Positions 1 to 12,542 of a DNA stretch of 64,000 bases are shown one piece after another (the first letter of the stretch is position 1; every line of letters starts with the position of its first letter). The stretch comes from Mycosarcoma maydis (Eukaryota; Basidiomycota; Ustilaginomycetes; Ustilaginales). Under the pieces are notes generated by a model. It was not told the DNA's origin. It ran no database searches and saw nothing but the letters and a program-made list of their open reading frames with translations. The position numbers and the translations under genes are program-made. The stretch is from assembly GCF_000328475.2 (NCBI RefSeq), contig NC_026489.1, forward strand, positions 1-64,000. The letters run 5' to 3'.

Positions 1-3000
1 GATTATTTGTGGATCGCCATTTCTCCGAGCACTTTGCTTCAGAGAAATCGCCATCCGACCAAGACCTTATCCTTTCTCGTTTGCTCTCACAACGCCTGGC
101 TCCAGTACACCCCAATGAATGTCATCTTGCTGGCGCCTTGAGCTGTCTTCGCGAGTATCTCGAATCAGACACGCCCCTTTTCCCAGCTGCAGCACCCGCC
201 ACTCCCACCACTCCCCCCTCGACTAGCAGAGCGCTTCTTCCTACATTAGCTGATTCTCCTCGCACCAAACAGGCCAAAGACTCGGTCAAAAAGCTCAAGC
301 AGCTTGACTTATGGGATGGTCTTCAATTTTGCCACAGCAAGCTTTGCAACCTGGACCATCCTGGCTTCGCAGTGTACACCGCTAACTTTACCAATATCAT
401 TTGGGAATCGCAGACCGAGTTAAAGGACATCATACCTGAATTCGAGAGGATGACAGACAAATCGCGCGTAGACAAATCACGCGTAGAAATGGAGGTCAGC
501 AACGTTTACTCGAATCTCGCCGCAAAACTCGCCTCCTACAGTGATGTGGACGAGGCACTGTCGCTTGTACTTGTTCACCTTGCACGTTCATTCGCCCGCC
601 CCTAAGCTGGGCATGGAAGGAGTGGATGCTAACGTTCATTATCCAGAGCAATTTGGCCGTGACTATTACGGTAATGCGCCAGACCGCTTCCTGCAGTTCA
701 TCACTGAACACGATCAGAAGTTCAGCACGCCTTGATCCAAGCCAAGGAAAAATTTATTATCGAGGCACCCCCATCGTCCAGTCAAGCGGCACCGGCAAGT
801 CGCGCCTGGTCTACGAATGTCGACATCGAACTCCTCTTCTCTATGTCTGCGTCCGAAAACGTACTGCCGATGGATTGTCTATGAAAGGCTATCCCTTTCC
901 TGATCGTGGTGTACGTGCCTTTTTCGAAGAGGCTCAGAAGACCCACAAGGATCTGTGTAACCTTCAGATTGCCTGTTTCCTCGGCGCTTGGTTCTCGGAG
1001 CTTGCTCAACGCCTCGCCGAGCGGCCCACTCAGCAGCAAAAACACGACTATCTGATGCAGCTCAACCATCTCCATCTAAAGGATGGTATCAATGCTGAAC
1101 GCACCGACTTCTTCCAAACCGTTTCCGAGCGCGCTTCTGACACCCTCAAGCGTGCCGACAGCAGCTTTGACGAAAAGTCGAAACATGATGAACTCTTCAC
1201 CGCTCACCTCAAATCGCCGCTTGCCGCCCTCGAACGAGAGATGAAGTGTATCATAGCTCACATGCACCCGCCCAACGACCACGGCGGATCATCACCCAGG
1301 CCTCCTATCATTGTGGCCTTCGACGAGTGCGTCGAAACTCAACATCGAAAAAAACCCAGACATCAATCAGCTCAACAGCCTCCGCCGCGCATGGAATTGG
1401 ATCAATGCCCAACAAGCCAGCGCCAAGACCACGACGTTCTGGCTTGTGTTGATCAGTACCAGCAGCAGTGCGGCCGATTTTGTCAAGCATGCCCACCGTA
1501 ACGTGTTATCATTGGCACTGCCCATTTTCATCGGCGTTAGTTTTGACGTGCTGCTTTCACAGTCAACCCAGCCTTTCTTGCGCCTCGCAAGCTTCTGCGG
1601 ACTCTCACATCATTTACTACGGACGACCGCTGTGGAAAACATTCAGTTCTGGAAGCCTCTGGGTGATGGCCAGCCACAAATTGACGGGAGCTGAATTCTT
1701 TGACGTCAAGAGCCCCGCCCACTGCTTCAGCGTCTTGGCGTCTCGTCTCGCGCTAGGCCTTTCGCCGACTCAATCGCCCAACTCGGAAATCTTCGCAAGA
1801 CAGAAGCAATTCGTCGACAGCACAGTAGATCGCCACATGCGCATTGTCACGCATGTTACCAGCGAGGGTGTCATGCACGTTGAATCTCCATCAGAGCCTG
1901 TGCTAGCCATCGCTGCTTTCCAATATTATGCTGGATCCCCAACTCGAGGAACCTCAGAAAACGACAGCCTACAAGTACGCAGACATCCTCGAGAGTTTTC
2001 AGCAACGTTGCTTGCTCGACCCCGGGGTTCCCGTGCTGAAGGGCAGTTTCGGAGAACTTGCCTCGCGGATCATCTTGATGGTTGCTTGCGACGCCGTGAA
2101 GCGCAAAAAAATCGAACAAACCGAGCCAAAGGAATCGTCGGACACCCAGCACGTGGGCGCCAGCATCTACGCCAAGCCCGTACCTCTCGAAAAGCGTTCT
2201 TGAGAACCTTGCCGAGCTCGACGAAGCCAATCGCACTGCGCTGCGCCAACGCCTTGAAGATGTCTACGATGCCGGCTCGCGCACCGAACGGCATGCGATT
2301 CCGTTCAGAGATCAGTTGCAGTCGGCTTCCGCTACGCTGCCGATGTGGATCAACTTTACGCATTTCGACTTGCTTCCCGAAGAGATCAACGAGATAACCC
2401 CCGAATTTCTGTGGCACTGTTGGAAACGTGGAGTAGCCGTGCAAATGGCGCACACACAGCATGGCATCGATGGCATCATCCCGGTCTTTGTAGGTCATCT
2501 CGACCGACCCTTCGTTGATGGTTCATCCACCGATGCCTCTAACGCCAGCCTTGAGCCCAGAGAGGCCGAGATGCACGCTGCGCGCTACATGACCTACATT
2601 GCCTGGGAAGCAAAGAACCGAAGGGGTCCACAGAGCACCACAGTCCCTGCTAGGTCAGCGCCTGCCATTGCTGGACCTGTGATCGAGAGCGCCTCGATGG
2701 CACCGCCAAACGAGAAGCCACTGACCGAGCAGGCTCTGTTGATCGTGCTTTTCGACCTTGGCACAAACGCCGGATTCAAGAAATCGCAAGACGGCTCACG
2801 ACCGCAAGTGCAGCCGATTGCGGGCCAACAGTGTCCTCGGCTGTGCATTCGGGGTGTGCTCGGCCCGCACACTTACCCCTGTCTCGACCTTTTCGAGGTC
2901 CGTTCAACCTTGGAGAAGATACTGTCGTCTACCTCCGATCCCGCACCGCACCCACTCAACATCGTGGAAAAGCCCATGTGGAATGAGCAAATCCAGCCTA

Positions 3001-3173
3001 ATTTGCATTCCATTCTGAATGGTGCTCGATCCTCACCTGCTCTGGAGTCATTGCCAAAGATAACGTTCAACATCGTTCTTCAGGTCCAAGGCGCCAGCAC
3101 ACTCGATTTCATCTCTCTTCTGACCCTTTCCGCAGCTCTCTCCTGTTTCGTTTTTCGTACGCAATGGCAATGA
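1..3173 (+). pseudogene. Broken P-loop NTPase-family gene, left-truncated
   Basis: One continuous protein of roughly 1000 residues can be followed through the region, but only by changing frame at about 590, 720, 1345, 1590, 1945 and 2200. It contains a Walker A motif (SSGTGKSR, near 785-810), a Walker B-like IIVAFDE (near 1310-1326) and a YYGRPLW motif (near 1615-1635). The first stretch reads in from beyond the left edge, because the first possible initiator at position 9 is GTG. Motif order resembles the NTPase part of Crinkler/RHS-like multicopy proteins of basidiomycetes (inference). All six displacements move the frame by +1, so each fits one inserted base. At least one lies at a homopolymer (A7 near 1350). 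It is either a decayed copy or a poorly basecalled gene. It is not obviously part of the metabolic cluster. Confidence 0.7.
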
Positions 3174-3783
3174 ACATGTTTCCCTTTCGCTACGTTTCGT
3201 TTTGTTCGAGCCTTGCCCGCCACACAACGGAGACCTCAAGCGTACGGCTCTGACTGGGTGAACACTACCGTCCTCGTCACAAGCAGCGATGTCTCGGCTT
3301 ACGAATGTGTTTCTTTCTCTCCTTGCCGCCATATGCGCTTGAATTGGAATGAGAGTTGCTCCCCTTGAGAACAGTAGATTTGCTACATCTGGTTTCAGAC
3401 GGAAGATAACCGCGAACCCATTGCTCCGCGGCAAGGCGGCAGGGTTGAACAGTTCGAGCAAGTTGCGGCTCCTATGCAGATTAAATATGACTGCTGTCCT
3501 TCGTGCTTTATGTCGCGTTCCCTCCTTTTTTTGCGCTAGAGTGACCAACTACGGCTGGTCGTGAGCCTTGGAATAAGCACGCATGTTCCACGCCGCCGAA
3601 CGACTCTGCCTCTGACACGGAGTGATATGGCTGTCGCAGTCGTATGCGTACTAGCATCTGTACGGTCGACAACCGACATGCAGAGGTAATAAGCGCTAGG
3701 TTCAAGGTGGGCTACAAACGGGGAGACGATGGTCTCGAGCAGAAAAATATGGTATGCAGACAATACACTCTTCACATCAAATG
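3174..3783. other. Intergenic spacer
   Basis: No supported gene. It separates the broken P-loop gene from the 3' end of the carboxylate reductase gene. The short open frames have no recognisable motif. Confidence 0.5.
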
Positions 3784-6700
3784 TCAGGCGCTAGTCCGGC
3801 GCATCGGAGATCGAAGCCAGCCCTGTCCTTTCCAACCATCGAGATAGAGCTGGATGAGCTCATCGCTGATTGCTTGGGAGCTCCTGAGAGTGCGTGAATA
3901 GGACCTGGCTTTGGCCAGATCGAGCACCACCCCGCCAGTACCTAGCCGCAAGAAGTCTTGTTGCAAGAAATCAAGGATCTTGATGCACGGATTTGCGTCT
4001 ACTGGCGTCTGCGGAACACTGTCGTCGATCTGATTGCCGAGCTTTTGAACTGAGGCGAGCCATGCTTCCCACTCGAGTGTGTCGGCGCTGCTGAGGTTCA
4101 TATTCCGAGCAAAAATCTTGAGAATGTCAGCCCACGATCGTCGAGCTCCATTCTCCAAGTGGAGAATGTTGAACGGTTCTACTTGGTGTCGATGTTGCAT
4201 TGGTGGATTCGCGACTGCCATGACTGACGTTGGCTAGCTCGACCATGGCCTTTGCTGCTCGATCAACTGGTATCCATGACGCTTCCCCTGTGAGCCTTGG
4301 AAGCGCTCGAATCGTGTTGGACGACTGTGCTATCATCGCCATGTGTTCGGCCGTGGTCCACTCGCCTGTACACTCGGGTCCGCTGAGCTGACCGATACGG
4401 ACGACAACACTGTCTAGGCAGCTGGATCCTGACGCTTTCAGGTGTGCATCGAGCTTCTCGAGTAGATGCTCGCAAGCAAGCTTTGCATGAGCATATCCCA
4501 GACAAGCTGTCGAAGACAAATCTGCCATCCGTTCTTCTGGAACGACGGTGCCAAGCGTCTTTTGATCCCGTGCCTTCCAGTGTGCGACGACAGAGATGGA
4601 TGAAGCAAATAGGAGGCTTGATCGCTGCCCTTGAGAGCTCGCTCCAGCAAACTGGCCAAGAGAGGCTAGTCGGCCCAGAGCGCTGACGTGCGGCTGCAAA
4701 GACTCCAATGGACGGAGAAAGTCCATGGGCCAAGCACAGTGAAGGATCGTGAGCGCATTGCGGGTGAGAGCAGCGTACCTTGCAGCTGTGAGGCCCAGTC
4801 TTGGTCTGGATAGCTCGCATGGCCATATCGTGACCTTGCGTTCGTCTTCAGGCATCCAAACTACTCCTGCAAGTCGGAGGCAGTCGATAAGATGTTCTTT
4901 CTCCATTCCGCCTGACTTAGGTCGGACAAGACAGACTATCTTAGAAAACGCTTGAGCCAGGCTGGGCTGCTCTCGCAGATATGTCTTAAGCAAGTGTCGT
5001 CCAAGTGATCCGGTCGAGCCAGTGAGAACGAGGATACGACCACAAGAGTTGTCATCAAGCTTCCAAGGACTATCGTAAGACATAGCAGAGACTTCTTCCA
5101 AGTGGATCTTCTCTTCTTCAAATGCTCTCCAAGCTTGATCTATGCTGCCATTGAGCCTTTGCTCCTGGCATTGCGCTAGCTGGATGACACCATTTGTCTC
5201 TAGTCCTGACTGTCGCTTGTAGGATAACACCGCTTCTGCCAACTTTGCTACGGTAGGAAAGCGGTAGACGATGCCGCTTGGCATGATCAAAGAAGCGCCT
5301 GTCGTAGGGAATGACTGCTTCAGCCTTCGCTCGAGCTTGACTGCCCTGTATGAGTCCATACCGAGCTCGAAGAAGTCACGTTCGAGCAAGTCCGAGTAGC
5401 CCATAGTGCGACACGAAGGCAGTTGCTCCTGCACGAATTCGGCGATCTGTTTGCGTAGATGCTCTTCTCCCTTGGAGACTTCGAAGTGCGTCCCTTCCTG
5501 TGAATTTGCTGACCTTTGTACCGTGACTGACTGTAGGCTGTCATATGCCTTTTCAATCTCGAGCGCAAATTCTGCTTCACATCTCGCGCGTTGGGCGTTG
5601 CCCTTGAACGTACGTGGCAACGCTTTCGCCACAGGGTCAGTGAATAGTACCAAGCCCGGATCGACCTGTGCGTGGGCGTCAGCAGCGCTGTTAGCATTTT
5701 GTAGGATGTCTAGGATCTCCGCAGAGCATTTCCGAGACTCTGGATCCGGAGAATCACTCGAAGGCGGCGTGACTTGCTCAAAACGCATCTCCACCAAAAG
5801 ACCGATCTGGAAGCGGTTGGTGCCAAAGGCGACCACATCGCTGACAGCAGGATGCTGTCGGATGGCAGACTCGATTCCCATAGGGTTCACCTTTTCGCCA
5901 GTAGCTAGAACGATAATGTCGTCGATACGGCCCTCGATGCGTACTTGCGCCCGATTACCTCCAGCGTTGGGATTGTATTCCAGCGAATCCTGGAGCCAGA
6001 AATCCTTCGTCCATCCAAACGGCCGAGTCCCGATCTGCAGGTGGCTCTCGTCCGACGAATTCTGGATCCGCTCTCGTCGAAAGCGTAGAGGAATGTCACG
6101 ACGGATAAGAAGGTACTTGGGGTCGTATTTAAGCTCAGGTCCCGGGTGAACGATGGGGGCGAGCGCTCCGATCTCGGTGACGCCAAAGTGGTTCAAGAGC
6201 TCAACACCGTGCTCGACAAGGAATTCTGTCAGCTCAGTTCGCATGGGCGCACCTCCCACAACGACGAGCTTGAGGCCTTGAAGCAGCTTCAGTCCGCTCG
6301 ACTTGCCGGGCTCGTTGTCAGGTGCGATTGACAAGTGAGGATCATCCGCGGGCCACTCAAGACCACGTACTTCACCCAGGATGGATGGCACAGTGAAAAG
6401 CCTCGCAGCACGGCATTCAGCCAGCATTTGAGCCACTGAAACTCCGCTTGGGATCGTAGTTGCGGCCGGAAGGGCAATCGGCATTCCGATCGAGAGCGAT
6501 AGGCAGACGGCAAGCAGACCAAAGCCATGGTAGAGAGGCAGGGTCGACAGGGTCACGTCGCGCTCGACACCCAGGTTGGATGAAAGCTCGTGGCAGCTCG
6601 CGTATCCAAGCAGATATCTGTGGCAGTGTGGAATCAGCTTGGGCAAGCCGGTGGAGCCGGTTGAATGAAAGAGGACAACGCTACAGTCGTTTGGATCAAC

Positions 6701-7476
6701 CTCCTCTCCTTCCAGAGAGTCTTGACTAGGCCTCGTTGGCATTGCCCACTTCTCTCTATCAAGCCACGATATGAGCGAAGGCGCCGGTATCGGAAGGCAG
6801 CGCGTGTCTTTCGAATGAGGATGCGTAAGAGTGTCCAGATCGCTGATAAGGCTACCATGGCTCGCAGAAAGGCCCGCATTAGCCCACACTTGCTCGGCAG
6901 TCAATACAAAGCCAGCATCAGCTCCCTTGAGCAGATGCTCGACGGCCTCTCCGGAAAGCCTTGCTGACAGGAGGAGAAACTGAACCGGCATTCGCAAAAT
7001 TATCGTGGCAAGGTCAGCATCCGGGCAAGCTTTCTGCTCTCTTTCGAGCGTGCAGCGAAGGTGCGAAAATTCGATCCACTTACTGGATTTCCGAGTTTGA
7101 CGAGAGCGAGTATGTACACCATGATGTTGAGATCGCTACCGAGGAATATGGCAACGGGCCTACCGCGCTGCACCTGATGTGGGTCGTCGGATCTCATTCG
7201 TGAACGCTGGGCTATCTGCCTAGTCACCAACCACTCGGCACAGGTGTCGACTGCGCAAAGCAGGTCTGAATGCGTGATTTGTACTGCATCTTGAAGTTTA
7301 TTGTTGTGGGAGAATTGAATGGCGTAAATGTGTTGAGGGTTGTTCTTTGCGGAAGCCTGCAGCAGCTGGTACAGCGTCGTGATTCCTTGTGCGGGTTCAG
7401 TTCGCCGCGTTGCCACAAAGCCAGGCTCGATCGTCAGGAGGGGTCGTACGAATGGAGCAGGAGGTGATACAGTCAT
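3784..7476 (-). CDS. pks5: Adenylate-forming carboxylate reductase (A-PCP-R), Pks5-like
   Basis: NRPS-like reductase of about 1180 residues. Order: adenylation domain (core STGSTGLPK, about residue 240; further A motifs around 480-500), carrier domain (LGMDSYRAV, phosphopantetheine Ser, about residue 690), then an NAD(P)H thioester-reductase domain (VLTGSTGSLGRH, about 790). Exon 1 is 7476-7084 and ends at a perfect GTAAGT donor; the acceptor TTCAG ends at 6980, and joining restores the conserved ALVKLGNP/FLLLSARL stretch. The first in-frame ATG is 7476; a longer frame would start on TTG. The 3' part (after about 4228, continuing from about 4180) is in another frame, through either a short intron or a one-base insertion. 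It is divergent from the neighbouring secreted-protein gene. In U. maydis, Pks5 is reported to reduce orsellinic acid to the aldehyde, which this domain set fits; orthology is inferred. Confidence 0.85.
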
Positions 7477-8329
7477 CTTGCAAGTAGAGCAACGTCTTTG
7501 ACGTGAAAGAAGGCAGAAAGGATGTCTGGGCAAAGGATGACGAGCATTCAAAGTGAAGAGAGCGTCAAGTATAAGTGGTGATTCTTCCAGCTGTCAACCC
7601 TCTGAAAACGCCACACGCTGAACTCACTTGCTGGCTTTGAGTATCCGTCGCGATCAATTTACATTCGCTGCACAGAGTAGCGTGCTCAATCCGGTCTCGA
7701 TGAATACTCGTTTGGTCTCCCGACCATTGCTACCCTCGATTTGGGTAGAGCGCACAGGTGTTGGTTTTGGAAAAGGGTCGTTAGAAGCGCCAAAACGGGG
7801 TCGGGTAAGCAGCTGTCGGACAGCGCCAAAGTGATTTACCCCAGTTTCCCTAGTTTCCCTTCTTTTTGTGTTTCCCTAATCCCTTCAGTAAATCAAGTAC
7901 AGTAATCTGGAAACAACACAAAAAACAAAAAACAATAAACAATAAACAATAAACAAAAAAAACAAAAATCAAAAAAGGGGGCAGCATTTGAAAAATTAAT
8001 CTCGAATACTCGTGACTCTAACGATTCGTGCTTGTACAGCTGGAAACAGCCAACCCCGGGTAACTCAGACAAAATCTCTCATTAGACCCTGTCTTCTCAT
8101 ATCGACATTCGTGATTGTGTCGAAGAGGACGCTTCGTCGAAGCGAAACAAGGTAAGGTACATTGCCAGTACCCGAATAATGAATGCATTCAACCAGTGGC
8201 GTGGCGTCTATTGTCCCAAAGGAATCACCTGCCCATCTCCTTTTGTCTCTCGCAGGAGTCTCGATGCTTTCTCCCTCCGTCTTCCTGCTTGCCTATCCGA
8301 TCCATCGTTCTTGATCAGTAGTCGTCAGT
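7477..8329. promoter_or_regulatory. Divergent promoter region, pks5 / small secreted protein
   Basis: An 850-base divergent intergenic region. It carries GGGTAA-type elements at 7802-7808, 7835-7842 (reverse) and 8054-8064 (CCCCGGGTAAC), and a very A-rich tract of AATAAAC repeats at about 7917-7978. No gene is supported. Confidence 0.45.
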
Positions 8330-9085
8330 ATGTACTACCTGAGCCTTTTTGCCTGCTTCTATGCTCTGTTTGCTGCGGCAGCAGCGGTTCCAGCTTTCAG
8401 CGAAGAATCTATGGTGCTGCCACACCAATCACGAGCCGCCTCGGATGGTCCAGCATTGCTCTCGAGCAGTGTCAAGGTGATATCGCCTCCATTCAATTCG
8501 ACTTTCCGTTTTGGTGAGTAGCCGTTCACAATTTACCTTACCAGAGTGAGTGTGAAGAAGGGCCCTCATTGATGCCGCTCTCTTCCTGCCATGATGCGCT
8601 TCAGACGGACACCTTTTCAACTTTACATACGACGGCATTGGCGGCTCTAAATTCCACACCACAGCAGTCCAGGTTCAGATCACCACTCTCGGAATGGGTG
8701 AAGGATATAGAGCAACAGGAATGCCCAAGACGTTTAACGGATATGCGCGAACCACAGAGGCTACGATCGCCAACATTCGTCCGAACGCATTCCAACCCAA
8801 TTCCAGCCGTCTCGAATTGGACGGCAAGCTCTTCAATCGATACGAATACCAGTTGATGGCGCCAAAGATTCCAGAATGGCAACGGGATCTGCCAGGGTAT
8901 CTGGTTGTGATTGAATTCTACTCTACTCCGAGTGTACGTGTGACAGCTAATCTGCTCCTCTCAGACAGTAGCTACAGCCGATTGACGATTCGTTTTGTTT
9001 TTCATTTTCTTACCAGGATCAAGACTTGCTGTGGACCAACGTGCAGTATTGGCCATTGAAGCTCACATCGTCTACTCCTATTTGA
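8330..9085 (+). CDS. Small secreted protein, paralogue 1 of 3
   Basis: Three exons: 8330-8513, 8605-8933 and 9017-9085, giving 193 residues. Introns are 91 and 83 bases with donors GTGAGT and GTACGT and acceptors TTCAG and ACCAG. The N-terminus (MYYLSLFACFYALFAAAAAV) is a clear signal peptide. The mature part shares spaced motifs with the proteins at 29009-29656 and 41748-42392: DGIGG, RPNAFQPN, LDGKLFNRYEY, VIEFYSTPSDQDLLW. No known domain is recognised. The gene is divergent from the carboxylate reductase and convergent with PKS-A. Function is unknown; secretion and linkage to the melanin-type cluster suggest an extracellular role in product coupling or binding (inference). Confidence 0.8.
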
Positions 9086-9795
9086 TGCATCCGTTCGCTT
9101 GGTCGATGCTTGTGATGTGATCCGAGTCGCAAAGCTTTGACAGGTAGAAACACTCGCGACATTCCGAATGAAACTGTACGTTGCAGGCCTCGCGTTCTCG
9201 TTGATTGTGTTGAAGAAAGTGACCAATCCAACCGCCAGCAGACATGGAGTAAATTACCTTCCATACATGGCTCATATTGATGGTGGATCTCATACGAATA
9301 CTCAGATAGCTAAAAGCTGCACAAAATCAGGACAGACCTGTCCGCACTCATTAGTTTCAGAGTATAGAACTGTTTCTGCATCTTGAAGGACCTTCATCAG
9401 ATAGCAGTTACTTCCTCTGGGCTAGAGCGGGTCATGTTTGGAGATCATCTGGCAGTGCGCAAAACGAAGTGGCATACTATGTACTGCTTTACCATACATC
9501 TGCGGCCTGAGAGCTCGAGACTGAGCCTGTAACGAAAGCCGGGCAAGATCTGCATCCAACGATCGCGTACCATTTTCTATCTTCAACGCATGACGACAGT
9601 GAATCACCAGAATCATAGGGAGAGAACAGTGAAGCATTCCGCTTATATCCAACACTAGGAAGCAAGACATCCTCTACTCTAAAGTCGCTCGACTCACATG
9701 TATAAAAGGCGAAAACAATCAAGGAGGCCAAAGCTTCCGGACAAATGGTATTCACAAGAATGCTAATGACAGATGACCACAGAAAGAAGCGATGT
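9086..9795. other. Convergent intergenic spacer
   Basis: The 3' ends of the small secreted protein gene and PKS-A face each other here. No gene, repeat array or recognisable signal is seen. Confidence 0.5.
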
Positions 9796-12439
9796 CTATG
9801 CGCAAAGCATGGCGCCCCTCAAGGCAGGGAACATCTTGAGTAAAAATGCATCCGGATCTGGCCAGTGTTGGTTGGTCAAGGTGCTTCCACATTTGTCCAT
9901 CTGAGTGTCCGAGTACGATCCCGCCTCGATCCTACGAACCTCTTGCTCCAACAATGGAATGAGGTGGGAGAATGGCTGTGAACAAGAGTGCTGATCGATC
10001 CTGATATCTCCTGCTGCATTGATTTCGGCCAATTCTGGTGCAGAAACAGGTCGACCAGAGGGTTCGAGGTAGCGCTCACCTCCTCGGCCGCACCGTTGCT
10101 CCTGAAGATCATGCTGGTCCTTGGGCAAAGCTTGTGCGTGGAGCCCCTTGACACAGGCTCGTGTCAACACCGCCTCGAGCGATTGACGTCGAATCTTCTT
10201 GAAAGTAACGCTGCGCGCCCAGCCTAGAATATGCTCAGCCTTGTCGTCCATGAGATAAGCGTGAGTCTGGATTTCATCCCCGCTTTTTGCGTCAGCAGAG
10301 ACGTACAACCGAAGGCTCGTGTATGCACCTAGCCTGCTTCTTGGGACTAGCAGTACCTCGCCTACTTTTGCTCCGATAAACGCCTCGTCATCGTTCACCA
10401 AGTCAGACAAGCTGAGCAGGAGGCCTCCAGCGTGCAGCATCACGTCGTGAAGGATCACATCTGTGGTCGCAGAGCTGAGCATATTTCCAACATTGGCGTT
10501 GCAGTGGAGTGACGTCGGATGTTGGAGAACCGCACACGCCTGTAGTTCGCGTAGATCCACAGTGAAAGATTGAATCGTTTGAAAATTCAGGCAGTACTGT
10601 ACCCGCTTGCTAAACAGATCGTAAGCTTGGCGTCCGTCCAGGCAAATGATCGAAGCATTGTAGCCAGCTCGTTGCCTCTGTTGCAGATCACGGAAGAGTC
10701 TGGGCACAGCCGTGGCCTGCTTGTCTGACTCTATGCGAGCTTGACTATCAGCGTCTTCCAGGCCTGCAATGTGGCCCAGTACATAGGCGTCTTTGACGCG
10801 GAGCCGCATGTCGTTCGTCTGCGGCATGCACAATTGTTGGATTGCAAATGCCGTGAACCGCTCCTCTGGGTCGTCTGGAGTTGCTTCGATCGCCACTTGT
10901 AGGCGTGTTCTGGTCAAGTCGACTTGGGTGTCACCGGCGGAGTCGGCATCTGGTAGAACCAAAGGTGCTCTAAAGGTGAGCTCCTTGAGCAGAAAGCTTC
11001 GTTCTCCCTTGTCTTGGGCAAGAGCCATCAAGCCTTGTACTGCCAGTTCTCCATGAAGCGATGCAGAGAAAACCGAATGCCCAACCACCTTGTGGCCCGA
11101 TACTGTCTCCTGGAACAACGAAAGCGGTCTGGTGATCAGGCTCGCAACAGTATCACTGCGAGGCGTCGAGCTCAAATCGGGCTCGATCCAGGCTGAGCAA
11201 CCGGTGATAGGCTTCTGCTCTGTACTTTTGCCGTCGCTAATCTGAGGCGATAGCGCCGGTGAATGAAGACTATCGTCAAAGAGACAGCTTCCTCGAGATG
11301 CCTCAGAAGAGGACACAGCATCATTGCCACAGATGGCAGCCAGTCTTGCGCTTGGTGGGGGAGGAGAAATCTCGCTAACATGTGTAAGGAATGCCTCCCA
11401 AGATACGTGACCTCCAGAAGTCCAGATGGCTCCGAGACATTGCAGCAAGGTGGACCCGTCATCTGCATTCTTGCGCATCGCGGGTAAAGTCTGCAGCTTT
11501 ATTTGGCGATTGGTCGCCACAGCCTTGATCATGGGTAGACAGATGGGACTTGGGCCCACCTCAATCCAATCGGTGATGCCTCCCATGGGTCACAGCTTGA
11601 TCGATAGCAGTGGCGAAACGGACGGGCGAGCGCACATGCTCAGAGAGGTAGCTTGCATTGAACACGTCACGCTCACCGGGTTGAACCACACGACCGAGCA
11701 CGTTGGACGTAATCGCAATCTTTGGTGGTGAAAAGTGTACAAGCTCAGCTGCGCGAAGCATTCGCTCGCAAGCAGGCGAAACATGGCTCGAGTGGAACCC
11801 GAAAGGCACTTGCAGCAGCTTGGCTTTCAAGCCCGAGTCCTTGGCATGCTTGTACAAGCTCGTCAGATCCAGCTTGGTGCCAGAGAGCACGAGGTCGGTT
11901 GGACCGTTGTAGCATGCAATCGTTGCGTGCGATCCTGCGTGCGAGATCAAGTCGAGCGCCTGTTGCTCCGAAGCTGCAAGAGCAAGCATCTGCGAGTGGC
12001 TTCCAAGGCAAAATCGACGAAATAGCACAGACCTTCTTGCAACCAGATAGATGGCGTCCTCGAGGCGAAACACACCTGCAATGTAGGCGGCTGCATAGAA
12101 ACCAAGGCTATGGCCTGTCACCAGAGCGGGTCGCACCGACATGGACATGAGCAGCTCGGCCAACGAGACTTCGATAGAAAAGATAGCCAGTTGCGTAGTC
12201 TGATCCTGGTCGTCAAAGCTTGTGGGCGAATCCCCCTGTCTATCGCTTGGGCCAAAAGGGAGAGGAAGCCGGGGAAACCTTGAGCCACAGAAATGCGGAA
12301 TCNNNNNNNNNNNNNNNNNNNNNNNNNNNNNNNNNNNNNNNNNNNNNNNNNNNNNNNNNNNNNNNNNNNNNNNNNNNNNNNNNNNNNNNNNNNNNNNNNN
12401 NNAATTCGTTAGCCTACCCACCGCCACTCCGCTACTCAT
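9796..12439 (-). pseudogene. PKS-A: MAT-PT half of a polyketide synthase, with frameshift and gap
   Basis: Visible parts, in gene order: a likely N-terminus (ATG at 12439, MSSGVAVGRLTN) running into the gap; most of a malonyl-acyltransferase domain with active-site Ser in GHSLGFYAA and His in HSSHV; then a product-template domain with His (GHKVVGHSV) and Asp (LHDVMLHAGG). It stops at 9796 with no acyl-carrier or thioesterase domain. Between MAT and PT the frame is broken at a C3 run (11582-11584, plus strand): dropping one base joins AVTHG to GITDWIEVGPSP, a normal MAT-linker sequence, and there is no room for an intron. The ketosynthase, if present, lies in the gap. In the PT, the usual Pro and Tyr after the catalytic His are replaced, so this PT may be structural. 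It matches one half of the U. maydis Pks3/Pks4 pair. Whether the break is real or an assembly error is open. Confidence 0.8.
12303..12402. other. Assembly gap (100 N)
   Basis: Exactly 100 Ns, the usual placeholder for a gap of unknown length. It falls in the 5' half of PKS-A, where the ketosynthase and the start of the MAT domain would be. Any reading frame spanning it is arbitrary. Confidence 0.98.
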
Positions 12440-12542
12440 AGACACGGTCTTTCATGCAGCAGATTCGATCGGTGATTCAATTCGCAAACATGCTTCCAAT
12501 CCGAACAGCGTGCACGTTTCGAGTTGTTGTACATGCGTAAAG

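Noticed and set aside
9796..11586. PT region of PKS-A as an independent gene starting at 11586
   Set aside because: Its first residues continue the MAT linker exactly, so it is one gene broken by a one-base shift.
12303..12402. Open frames that span the N run
   Set aside because: The gap is of unknown size, so the frame across it is meaningless.
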